Below are positions 1 to 5,962 of a DNA stretch of 8,309 bases, piece by piece. The stretch comes from Bryobacteraceae bacterium (GTDB lineage Bacteria; Acidobacteriota; Terriglobia; Bryobacterales; Bryobacteraceae): the NCBI GenBank assembly GCA_947456995.1, contig CANGVB010000128.1:1-8309 (forward strand). The letters are read 5' to 3'. Both the position numbers and the translations under genes were made by a program. The notes under the pieces were generated by a model that was not told the DNA's origin, ran no database searches, and saw only the letters and a list, made by a program, of their open reading frames with translations. Position 1 is the first letter of the stretch. Each line of letters starts with the position of its first letter.

Positions 1-918
1 CTGGCGGTGAGTAACCTCGAAGAAGGTAAGGCCTTGCGAGAGGCTGGAATCCGCACTCGCATTCTGGTGATGGCCGATCGTGTAGATACTGATCCGAGGG
101 CCTGGAAAGAGTTCCGCCTCACACCAGTAGTGCATGATCTGAGCGAGATCGCCTCTCTCGATGCAGACCTCGCTTACCACCTCAAGATTGATAGCGGCAT
201 GGCGAGGCTTGGTACCAACGCTGGCATCGACGAGATCATCTCACGGGTTCAAGGGACAAGGCTTGAAGGCCTGATGACACACTTCGCATCGTCAGCCAAC
301 TTTCAGAGCGAGCAAACCAACAGACAGCACGAACGCTTTCAGGCCGTGTGCACTGCGATTGAGAAGAGCGGCATTCGCCCGGTTTATCTGCATGAAGCCA
401 GCACCAATCCGCTGCACTTTGGGCAGGCACATTGCTGGCGCAATCTGGTAAGGCCTGGTTATGCAATCTACGGCTATGTATCCAGAGCCAAGGGCAAAGT
501 ACCAGACGAGCTGCTCGATGTAGCACCGGCATTAAGCTGGAAAGCAAAGATACTGCTGGTAAAGAACATTGAAGCGGGAACCCCGGTAGGTTATGGTGCC
601 CAGTTTGTAGCCGAGCATCCGATGCGGATCGGCATTCTGGGCGTTGGTTATGCCGACGGGCTTCCGCATCGTTTGGGCAATCGAGGCAAGTTGATCGCCG
701 GCGGCAAACTTACAAACATCCTGGGTGCAGTATCGATGGATGTTACAACGATTGACCTGAGTGCTGCCCCGCAGTTGATGGCAGGCGATTCCGTAACGCT
801 ACTCGGACAAGAAGGTGACGTTGTCATGGATGCGCGTCAGATGGCTCGCGACGCCGGTACGATCGCGTATTCCATCCTTTGCGGCATATCTACCCGGGTA
901 TCCAGAATCTACGTTTGA
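1..918 (+). CDS. alr: Alanine racemase, C-terminal part (5' end outside window)
   Basis: PLP-dependent fold-type III enzyme that interconverts L- and D-alanine in the cytoplasm and supplies D-Ala for peptidoglycan. The reading frame is open from base 1, so the gene enters from outside. The visible 305 codons begin inside the TIM barrel, at about residue 68 in Geobacillus numbering, so the PLP-binding lysine is off the window. Visible family features are the KIDSGMARLG motif, with Lys62 and Arg69 matching the carbamylated Lys129 and Arg136 of the Geobacillus enzyme, and the catalytic Tyr198 in VGYGAQF. Tyr198 lies 136 residues after Lys62, the same spacing as Tyr265 from Lys129. GVGYADG and SMD (245-247; usually CMD) follow in the C-terminal beta domain. 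The frame ends in a normal ISTRVSRIYV-type tail, so nothing suggests decay. A dehydratase gene starts 10 bases after the stop, implying co-transcription. Confidence 0.95.
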   Translation: MAVSNLEEGKALREAGIRTRILVMADRVDTDPRAWKEFRLTPVVHDLSEIASLDADLAYHLKIDSGMARLGTNAGIDEIISRVQGTRLEGLMTHFASSANFQSEQTNRQHERFQAVCTAIEKSGIRPVYLHEASTNPLHFGQAHCWRNLVRPGYAIYGYVSRAKGKVPDELLDVAPALSWKAKILLVKNIEAGTPVGYGAQFVAEHPMRIGILGVGYADGLPHRLGNRGKLIAGGKLTNILGAVSMDVTTIDLSAAPQLMAGDSVTLLGQEGDVVMDARQMARDAGTIAYSILCGISTRVSRIYV

Positions 919-926
919 GGGAGAAG
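917..926 (+). promoter_or_regulatory. Ribosome binding site of the dehydratase gene
   Basis: A purine-rich GAGGGAGAAG stretch overlaps the alr stop codon and lies just upstream of ATG 929. It decides the start of the dehydratase gene. The same frame is open upstream to an ATG at 815, but that would overlap alr by about 100 bases, and its extra N-terminal residues look like alr read out of frame. Confidence 0.75.
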
Positions 927-928
927 TC

Positions 929-2092
929 ATGAAGATTACAGACATCAAATCCGTAGTTGTAAATGCGCGAATGCGGAACTGGATTTTCGTCAAGGTTGAG
1001 ACCGATCAACCCGGACTTTATGGCTGGGGCGAAGCGACGCTTGAGTGGAAAACAAAGGGCGTGGTGGGCTCAGTTGAAGATCTGAAGCCACTGATCCTTG
1101 GCCAGGACCCTCGGCGTATTGAGCACATCTGGCAGATCATGAACCGGCAGTACTTCTGGCGTGGCGGCATCGTGACGATGTCGGCAATGAGTGGTATTGA
1201 TCAGGCCTTGTGGGATATCAAAGGCAAAGAACTGGGCAAGCCTGTATGTGACTTACTCGGTGGGCCTGTAAGAGATACGCTGCGGCTCTATGATCACCTT
1301 GGTGGCGGAAGTCTGGAAGGAATGTACAAGACCGGCGCGCCTGAAGATTTTGCGCGCTTGATCGGCGAGAGCAAAGCGCGTGGTTTCACTGCCGCCAAAG
1401 GAATGCCGATTCCGATATCGGAACCCATCGAAAGCGCCGCTACGCTGCGCCGTGCGGCCGAATGCGTCAAAGCAATGCGTGAGGCTGTGGGGGATGACTT
1501 TGACATCATGCTCGATCTGCATGCGCGTTGCACGCCGGCGGCAGCGATTCAGTTTGGACGCATGCTCGAAGACTACAACCTCTTCTGGTATGAGGAGCCC
1601 TGCTGGCCTGAGCATGTCGACGGGCTGGTGGAGGTAGCACGGGCCTTGCGCTTCCCGATCGCAACGGGGGAAAGGTTAGTGGGCCGCTGGGAGTTTCGAG
1701 AGCTGCTGGAAAAGAGAGCGTGCGCAATCATTCAGCCCGACGTCTCGCATTGTGGCGGTATCTCGGAGGCACGGCGAATTGCATCGATGGCTGAGACCTA
1801 TTCGATCACCGTGGCCTGCCACAATCCGCAGGGGCCCATCTCAACTGCAGCCAGTCTACACGTAGGCTTCGCTACGCCAAACTATCTGATTCAGGAGATT
1901 GTCTGGAACGACGTACCGTGGCGGCTCGATGTTGTCAGTGGCGGCTACGACGTTACCCGTGGATATGTCGGTGCACCAACCAAGCCTGGCTTGGGAATTG
2001 ATGTGAATGAGACAGAAGCCCTAAAACATCCCTTTCAGGATGAAGTGTTGATGCCTGCCTTCCGGCGGGATGGATCGGTGACCGACTGGTAG
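929..2092 (+). CDS. Enolase-superfamily sugar-acid dehydratase, D-galactonate dehydratase type
   Basis: 387-residue member of the mandelate racemase subgroup, which uses Mg2+ to abstract the proton alpha to a carboxylate and eliminate water from sugar acids. It resembles E. coli DgoD (382 residues) over its whole length: MKITDIKSVVV start, RGG and SAMSGIDQALWDIKGK in the capping/barrel junction, and TKPGLGIDV near the end. The barrel carries metal ligands Asp196 (LDLHAR), Glu222 (YEEP) and Glu248 (TGER), spaced 26 and 26 as in DgoD Asp183/Glu209/Glu235. Catalytic His198 and His298 (ACHNPQGP), the dyad partner Asp271 (QPDVSH) and a Glu in IQEIVW are also present. DgoD-type product 2-keto-3-deoxygalactonate would enter a De Ley-Doudoroff-like route, but no kinase or aldolase is visible here. 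Substrate is inferred; other sugar acids (gluconate, mannonate, arabinonate) are possible, so I assign no symbol. It lies 10 bases after alr. Confidence 0.9.
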   Translation: MKITDIKSVVVNARMRNWIFVKVETDQPGLYGWGEATLEWKTKGVVGSVEDLKPLILGQDPRRIEHIWQIMNRQYFWRGGIVTMSAMSGIDQALWDIKGKELGKPVCDLLGGPVRDTLRLYDHLGGGSLEGMYKTGAPEDFARLIGESKARGFTAAKGMPIPISEPIESAATLRRAAECVKAMREAVGDDFDIMLDLHARCTPAAAIQFGRMLEDYNLFWYEEPCWPEHVDGLVEVARALRFPIATGERLVGRWEFRELLEKRACAIIQPDVSHCGGISEARRIASMAETYSITVACHNPQGPISTAASLHVGFATPNYLIQEIVWNDVPWRLDVVSGGYDVTRGYVGAPTKPGLGIDVNETEALKHPFQDEVLMPAFRRDGSVTDW

Positions 2093-2178
2093 GACGCGCT
2101 TAAGGGGTGTTTACGCCAGACTGAACAATAATCCGGCTGTGTTGAGCCAGTAAAGAGCTGGTTTGCACTTTACGGAGT

Positions 2179-2955
2179 ATGCGCAAAATATTCTGCTTCA
2201 ATGCAGTCTTCCTCCTCCTCGGAATGACACTATCTGGCCAAGTGGACCAATGGTTGCATTCGGCAACCGGGCCAAGCCCAAGTTCGATTCAAGGCGAGGT
2301 AGACCGGTTTCGCCAGGCCTTGGGCGAGCTCAACCCGAACGAGGCACGTTCGTTCCCGGCAGGACGCCGTGAGATCAATTGGGATGGCGTTGGTGGCACC
2401 CTTGGTAACCCCAACCTGCCCGGTGACTTCTTTCATAAAACCTCTCCACGAGGGCTCGTGATGTCCACCCCCGGCTCGGCCCTGAAGGTTTCAGGCGATG
2501 AGTCTTCACCAAGCTTCCTGATGCGGGATATCACGCGTGATGAGTGGGGGATGATTGAACTCGCACCTTTCAGCAACCAGAAGTTCTTCGCTCCAATCGG
2601 GAGCACGATCACGGATATTGAATTCAAAATTCCAGGTACCGATAACGTCGCTTGCGTTGCCGGTTTTGGAGCTATATTCCTCGACGTTGACCGCGGCGGC
2701 CAAAGCTATCTTGAGGTGTTTCTGAACGATGGAACCACACGCAAATTCTTCCCCGCACTATCGCTGGTTCGGTCTAAAGCGTTTTCATTTATCGGTGTCC
2801 GCTTCCGCACCGCCTGCATTGTCTCGGTGCGTCTGAACAGTGGCGATCAGCCAATGGACACACGCGATATTCCATTTCCTGCTCCTGATGGCGTAGCGAT
2901 TGACGATTTCATCTATGGCGAGCCAAAACCAATATCGGGAGCTTCTGAATACTAG
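2179..2955 (+). CDS. Secreted protein of unknown function, beta-rich
   Basis: 258 residues, not assigned to a named family. The N-terminus has a basic pair (Arg2, Lys3), a hydrophobic core at about residues 4-18 and a small-residue site near LSG-Q (20-21), which reads as a Sec signal peptide without a lipobox cysteine. The mature part has a Ser/Pro-rich linker, then an NWDGVGG segment (about 67-73), an NLPGDFFHKTSPRG segment, and alternating hydrophobic strands ending in VAIDDFIYGEP. From memory, similar sandwich-like secreted proteins with a GFGAIFLDVD...FSFIGV...DDFIYGEP pattern occur in Acidobacteriota and other soil bacteria, without known function. No transmembrane helix, sorting signal or catalytic triad is evident. 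The start is set by the signal peptide, although the GGAG motif (2174-2177) lies only one base from ATG, an unusually tight spacing. It is 86 bases past the dehydratase gene, so it may be a separate unit. Confidence 0.8.
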   Translation: MRKIFCFNAVFLLLGMTLSGQVDQWLHSATGPSPSSIQGEVDRFRQALGELNPNEARSFPAGRREINWDGVGGTLGNPNLPGDFFHKTSPRGLVMSTPGSALKVSGDESSPSFLMRDITRDEWGMIELAPFSNQKFFAPIGSTITDIEFKIPGTDNVACVAGFGAIFLDVDRGGQSYLEVFLNDGTTRKFFPALSLVRSKAFSFIGVRFRTACIVSVRLNSGDQPMDTRDIPFPAPDGVAIDDFIYGEPKPISGASEY

Positions 2956-2984
2956 GGCTTGTTATCTCCAGGATTGCTACAGGC

Positions 2985-2990
2985 TAAAAT
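2985..2990 (+). promoter_or_regulatory. Possible -10 element for the OxyR-like regulator gene
   Basis: TAAAAT matches the sigma-70 -10 consensus at five of six positions and lies 37 bases before the regulator start. No convincing -35 sits at 16-18 bases; TTGTTA at 2959-2964 is 20 bases away. An activator-dependent promoter or chance are both possible. Confidence 0.3.
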
Positions 2991-3017
2991 GCGTTTGAAG
3001 CAGGCAGAGCCGAGCGC

Positions 3018-3022
3018 AGGAG
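3018..3022 (+). promoter_or_regulatory. Ribosome binding site of the OxyR-like gene
   Basis: AGGAG ends four bases before ATG 3027. It supports this start, which also aligns residue for residue with the N-terminus of E. coli OxyR. Confidence 0.7.
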
Positions 3023-3026
3023 ATAA

Positions 3027-3899
3027 ATGGAGTTTCAACAGTTGCGATATTTTCTGGCCGTGGCCCGTACAGGCAGTTTTGTACGTGCCGCAGACCAATT
3101 GGGAATCGCCCAGCCATCCTTGTCCCAGCAAATTCAAAAGCTGGAACGGGAGCTGGGCATTTCTTTGTTTGACCGTCTGGGGCGAAGCCTGAAACTTACC
3201 GCATACGGCCAGTCCCTGCAGATATCGGCCGAGCGTATTCTGCGAGAAGCAGAAGAAGCCCGCACCGCAATTGAAGGCCTGAAGTCTGAAGATGCTGGCG
3301 AGTTGCGAGTAGGTGTGATTCCTACGGTTTTGCCCTACTCGATGGTGAAGCCTCTGGCCGAGTTTCAGCAACGCTACCCGCGAATTGACCTCATCCTCAC
3401 AGAAGCCATGACGGACGACCTGATTGAGCTTCTGAGACGTGGAGAGCTCGATCTGGCAATCCTCGCCTTGCCGATTCGACATGCAGAGATTGTGTGTAGC
3501 GAGCTATTTCGCGAGCCACTCTTCGCTGCGGTGCCACTCAAGCATGAACTAGCGCAGGAAGATAAAATTCAACTCCCCATGTTGGGTCTCGAAAAAATGC
3601 TGCTTCTGCGCGAGGGCCATTGTCTGCGGGCCGAGGTGCTCACCGTTTGCAGCAAAGCTAAGGCGCAATTTCACCAGGTATTTGAGAGTGATCACCTGGA
3701 AAGTATTTTGCGCATGGTGGCTGAAGGCTATGGTGTGAGCTTGATTCCGGAAAAAGCAACAATCGGGCGAAGTGATTGTCGATTTTTGCCCTTTGAGCCG
3801 CATGCTGTGCGAAGGATCGCATACGCAATGGCGAAGGGACACCAGTCTCTACCGGTGAGAAAGAAACTACAACAATTCCTGAAAAATTGGAAATGGTAA
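3027..3899 (+). CDS. oxyR: LysR-family regulator, OxyR-like peroxide sensor
   Basis: 290-residue LysR-type transcription factor. Residues 1-60 form the winged helix-turn-helix (AADQLGIAQPSLSQQIQKLE), followed by a linker helix and a periplasmic-binding-like sensor domain from about 88 on. The sensor domain matches OxyR rather than a generic LysR: VIPTVLPY with Thr100, and LLLREGHCLR with His198, Cys199 and Arg201. A second cysteine lies at 208. Cys199 and Cys208 form the peroxide-induced disulfide in E. coli OxyR, and both fall at identical numbers and spacing here. His218 of E. coli is Val in an ungapped alignment, with His216 nearby. Length is slightly below OxyR's usual 305, mainly at the C-terminus. 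OxyR normally activates catalase, peroxidase and iron-protection genes, none of which is in view. The gene ends nine bases from the converging tRNA-Gly gene. The symbol is an inference from the sensor motif; direct peroxide sensing is untested. Confidence 0.82.
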   Translation: MEFQQLRYFLAVARTGSFVRAADQLGIAQPSLSQQIQKLERELGISLFDRLGRSLKLTAYGQSLQISAERILREAEEARTAIEGLKSEDAGELRVGVIPTVLPYSMVKPLAEFQQRYPRIDLILTEAMTDDLIELLRRGELDLAILALPIRHAEIVCSELFREPLFAAVPLKHELAQEDKIQLPMLGLEKMLLLREGHCLRAEVLTVCSKAKAQFHQVFESDHLESILRMVAEGYGVSLIPEKATIGRSDCRFLPFEPHAVRRIAYAMAKGHQSLPVRKKLQQFLKNWKW

Positions 3900-3908
3900 G
3901 GGAAGGAA

Positions 3909-3984
<76 letters not shown>

Positions 3985-4023
3985 ACAGGAGCAGGACTGT
4001 TACCGAAGCAACGCCCAAAATGT

Positions 4024-4053
4024 AGTATCGCTTGCCAGGCCACCTCTTGTCAA
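4024..4053 (-). promoter_or_regulatory. Probable promoter of tRNA-Gly
   Basis: On the minus strand a perfect -35 TTGACA (4053 to 4048) is followed after 18 bases by GATACT (4029 to 4024), which matches the -10 consensus at four of six positions. Transcription would begin near 4017, giving a leader of about 33 nt before the mature tRNA. Confidence 0.6.
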
Positions 4054-4085
4054 ATCGGGCTGCTCAATCCAGTGAACAGTCCGTT

Positions 4086-4100
4086 ACAAAACGGTTTTGT
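4086..4100. repeat. 15-base perfect inverted repeat, operator-like
   Basis: ACAAAAC and GTTTTGT flank a single central G. The site lies 33 bases upstream of the tRNA-Gly -35 and about 75 bases upstream of the putative dnaA -35, where a dimeric repressor or nucleoid protein could act on either promoter. No flanking U-run fits it to a terminator. No known regulator is assigned. Confidence 0.5.
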
Positions 4101-4174
4101 CAATGAAGAAAGACGTCCGGAAAAATCTCATAAATATATGATAACGCAGCACTTATATTTTGAGAGTTTTTCTC

Positions 4175-4202
4175 TTGCCACAATCGCTATCTGTGCTAGA
4201 CT
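4175..4202 (+). promoter_or_regulatory. Probable sigma-70 promoter of dnaA
   Basis: TTGCCA (five of six to the -35 consensus) is followed after 16 bases by TAGACT (four of six to the -10), with a TGC extended -10 just before it. It lies directly downstream of the AT-rich stretch. Transcription would start near 4209 and give a leader of about 170 nt that includes the hairpin and the DnaA-box palindrome. Confidence 0.5.
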
Positions 4203-4219
4203 TTGTAATCGCAGGCCTA

Positions 4220-4239
4220 CAGCGCAGTAACGGGCGCTG
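4220..4239 (+). repeat. Hairpin in the dnaA leader
   Basis: CAGCGC and GCGCTG form a perfect 6-bp GC-rich stem around an 8-base loop, about 10 bases after the likely transcription start. No run of T follows, so it does not look like an intrinsic terminator. A role in mRNA stability or in shaping origin DNA is possible but not shown. Confidence 0.45.
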
Positions 4240-4296
4240 GCTCTGGAACATTTTCCGGGTCTGACAGATCTCCAATTCAATCTCAACGTCCCCCAC

Positions 4297-4316
4297 TTTT
4301 CCACAACTGTGGAAAA
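4297..4316. promoter_or_regulatory. Head-to-head DnaA boxes, 20-base palindrome
   Basis: TTTTCCACA (4297-4305) and its exact reverse complement TGTGGAAAA (4308-4316) flank a 2-base AC spacer. Each 9-mer differs from the canonical box TTATCCACA at one position. A third, weaker box-like sequence (TGTGGGATT, 4319-4327) follows at once. The site is about 65 bases upstream of the dnaA start and downstream of the likely promoter, a position fitting DnaA autorepression, origin binding or both. Confidence 0.7.
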
Positions 4317-4379
4317 CTTGTGGGATTTTTGCGCTTTGTCGGTCTGGCGTAGTAAATCGGTGAAATAGTTGCATAAAAA

Positions 4380-5732
4380 ATGAACGCCTGGGAACTAGTA
4401 AAGCAAACGCTGGCAGCCTCTCTCAGTGAAGAGAGTTTCGAGAACTGGATCGTACGAACGACCCTGGCCAAGACAGACGGTGAGACCATTTTTGTCTCCG
4501 TGCCGAATGAAGCAACCAGGGAATGGCTCGAACGTGAATATCCGGTACAGGTGAAGGAAGCAATCCATCACCTGAGCCTGCCTTTTCGCAACGTTATCTA
4601 CAATCTGGAAATCACTCCAGACCGCAGCACAGTAAGCTATGCCCGTCCTAACGGCCTGAACCACGCCTATTCCGATTCCCCACAAAGCATCGAGAGCCTC
4701 TTTTCGCAGCCCGTTGCGCACCTGAACCCGAAATTCACCTTTGACAATTTTGTAGTTGGAAGCTGCAATCAATTTGCCCATGCTGCTGCTCATGCAGTGG
4801 CCATGCGGCCTTCGCGCAGCTACAACCCGCTTTTCATCTATGGCGGGGTTGGCATGGGCAAGACCCATCTGATGCATGCCATCGGCCGGAATCTCCTTAC
4901 CGAGCATCCCGGCATGAAAATCGTCTACACAACGAGCGAAAAGTTTATGAACCAGATGATCCAGTGCATCCGGATGGAAAAGATGCCCTATTTCCATCAG
5001 TTCTATCGTTCAGCCGACGTGTTGTTGATCGACGATATCCAGATCATCGGTGGCAAAGAACGCACGCAGGAAGAATTCTTCCACACCTTCAACGAGCTTT
5101 TTGATAACCAGAAGCAAATCGTGATCTCATCCGATTCACCGCCCAAGGAAGTTTCAGGCCTGGTAGAGAGGCTCCGCAGCCGCTTTGAATGGGGGCTGAT
5201 TGTCGATGTCCAACCGCCAGATCTTGAAACCAAGATGGCGATTCTCGATCAGAAGGCCGAAAGCGAAGGCATGAATCTGCCGGAGGATGTTCGCATCTTC
5301 CTGGCAACCCGAACCAAATCGAATATCCGCGAGCTGGAAGGGGCGCTGGTGAAGCTGATGGCCTATTCATCAGTCACAGGTACTCCCATCACCCTCGAGA
5401 TGTCCAAACAGCTTCTGAAGCATCTCACGCAGAATAGCGAGAAGCGGATCTCGATCGAATCGATCTTGAAAGCAGTTGCAGATCGCTTTGACCTGCTGCC
5501 CGGCCAACTGAAGCAGAAGTCGAATGAGCGGCGCATTGCCTATCCGCGGCAGATTGCGATGTATCTGGCCAAGGAGCTGACAACGGCTTCCCTGCTTGAA
5601 ATCGGCCGGACACTCGGAAATAAGCATCACACCACCGTGCTTCACTCAATCCACAAAATTGATGATTTGAGGCACAAGGACCAGGATTTGAACAGACTTC
5701 TCCACAGCCTAATCGACTCATTCCATTCGTGA
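4380..5732 (+). CDS. dnaA: Chromosomal replication initiator protein DnaA
   Basis: 450-residue AAA+ ATPase that binds 9-mer DnaA boxes at oriC, melts the duplex and loads the replicative helicase. Domain I (about 1-80) has the WELVKQTL...ESFENWI pattern, followed by a short linker (about 81-115). Domain III contains Walker A GGVGMGKT (155-162, Lys161; Met159 where Leu is commonest), Walker B with Asp218-Asp219 in LLIDDIQ, sensor I in IVISSD, and LRSRF (265-269) with the box VII arginines. Domain IV ends with the helix-turn-helix signature in GNKHHTTVLHSIHKI, which reads the DnaA box. An in-frame stop (4374-4376) lies just before ATG, so the start is fixed at the first possible site. No Shine-Dalgarno motif is visible, only an A-run. 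Length is typical. DnaA boxes lie on both sides of the gene. Confidence 0.98.
   Translation: MNAWELVKQTLAASLSEESFENWIVRTTLAKTDGETIFVSVPNEATREWLEREYPVQVKEAIHHLSLPFRNVIYNLEITPDRSTVSYARPNGLNHAYSDSPQSIESLFSQPVAHLNPKFTFDNFVVGSCNQFAHAAAHAVAMRPSRSYNPLFIYGGVGMGKTHLMHAIGRNLLTEHPGMKIVYTTSEKFMNQMIQCIRMEKMPYFHQFYRSADVLLIDDIQIIGGKERTQEEFFHTFNELFDNQKQIVISSDSPPKEVSGLVERLRSRFEWGLIVDVQPPDLETKMAILDQKAESEGMNLPEDVRIFLATRTKSNIRELEGALVKLMAYSSVTGTPITLEMSKQLLKHLTQNSEKRISIESILKAVADRFDLLPGQLKQKSNERRIAYPRQIAMYLAKELTTASLLEIGRTLGNKHHTTVLHSIHKIDDLRHKDQDLNRLLHSLIDSFHS
5698..5706 (+). promoter_or_regulatory. DnaA-box-like 9-mer inside the dnaA 3' end
   Basis: TTCTCCACA differs from TTATCCACA at one position. It overlaps dnaA codons, so it may be fortuitous, but it is 33 bases from the next box (5740-5748) and adds to a run of TCCACA motifs leading into the dnaA-dnaN gap. 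Confidence 0.4.
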
Positions 5733-5739
5733 TAGCGCG

Positions 5740-5748
5740 TTTTCCACA
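5740..5748 (+). promoter_or_regulatory. DnaA box downstream of dnaA
   Basis: TTTTCCACA, seven bases after the dnaA stop, is identical to the left box of the palindrome upstream of dnaA. It has one mismatch to the canonical box. Confidence 0.6.
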
Positions 5749-5866
5749 GTTTCGCTCTCTATTCGCTCACACTAAGGAATAGGAAATCGGACCGTGGGCG
5801 GGTTTTCCGAAGGAATCGTAAACAGGGTTTTCGTCAACAGGCATAGCGGGAAGCATTTTTGTTTTG

Positions 5867-5872
5867 TATAAT
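5867..5872 (+). promoter_or_regulatory. Possible -10 of a dnaN promoter
   Basis: A perfect TATAAT lies 101 bases before the dnaN start. I see no acceptable -35 at 16-18 bases, so this is either an unusual promoter or simply part of the AT-rich origin DNA. Confidence 0.35.
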
Positions 5873-5880
5873 TTAGAGAG

Positions 5881-5889
5881 ATATCCACA
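5881..5889 (+). promoter_or_regulatory. DnaA box next to the AT-rich tract
   Basis: ATATCCACA has one mismatch (first base) to TTATCCACA. It precedes a GC-containing spacer, a CTATTA element and an AT-rich tract, the position expected for the box that nucleates DnaA on the unwinding element. Confidence 0.6.
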
Positions 5890-5897
5890 TTTCGACA

Positions 5898-5916
5898 GGA
5901 CCGACTATTACGGTTC
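5898..5916 (+). repeat. Short stem-loop around the CTATTA element
   Basis: GGACCG and CGGTTC pair over six positions, with one G-T wobble, around the 7-base loop ACTATTA. In DNA this would present the CTATTA element in a loop; in RNA it would be a weak leader hairpin for dnaN. Short enough to be chance. Confidence 0.25.
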
Positions 5917-5957
5917 TAAGAACATATATATAAATATCTTGTCTTCTTGTAGTAGGT

Positions 5958-5962
5958 AAGGA
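5958..5962 (+). promoter_or_regulatory. Ribosome binding site of dnaN
   Basis: AAGGA ends ten bases before ATG 5973, at the long end of usual spacing. It supports the chosen start. Confidence 0.5.

Larger units (their letters stand above)
3985..4379. other. Intergenic regulatory region upstream of dnaA (candidate origin part 1)
   Basis: This 395-base gene-free stretch lies between the divergent tRNA-Gly and dnaA genes. Going right it holds the tRNA promoter, a 15-base inverted repeat (4086-4100), an AT-rich stretch (about 4122-4175), a likely dnaA promoter (4175-4202), a leader hairpin (4220-4239) and a double DnaA box (4297-4316). I see no short coding sequence with a start signal and no riboswitch I recognise. 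The combination fits a DnaA-autoregulated promoter region that may also be part of the replication origin. Confidence 0.6.

Noticed and set aside
815..928. Upstream in-frame extension of the dehydratase gene to an ATG at 815
   Set aside because: It would overlap alr by about 100 bases, and the extra residues do not resemble the enolase-superfamily N-terminus. ATG 929 has a good ribosome site and gives the usual MKIT start.
2145..2163. Possible terminator after the dehydratase gene
   Set aside because: AGCCAG and CTGGTT can pair around a 7-base loop, but the stem is weak, includes a wobble and is followed by only a few T. I cannot call it a terminator.
2956..3026. OxyR autoregulatory site (ATAG/CTAT repeats) upstream of the regulator gene
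   Set aside because: I looked for the four-part ATAG-N7-CTAT pattern and did not find a convincing match.
2952..3482. Long minus-strand open frame (176 codons) opposite the regulator gene
   Set aside because: It runs antisense to a well-supported LysR/OxyR gene and its product has no recognisable domain. The same holds for the other antisense frames under dnaA, dnaN and gyrB.
3870..3890. CAATT/AATTG hairpin near the end of the regulator gene as a tRNA or regulator terminator
   Set aside because: A five-base AT-rich stem inside coding sequence with no clear U-run in either direction; likely chance.
5950..5955. TAGTAG just before dnaN as a DnaA-trio
   Set aside because: It lies beyond the AT-rich tract and in the opposite strand sense to that expected from the boxes at its left. 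CTATTA at 5905-5910 fits the order better.
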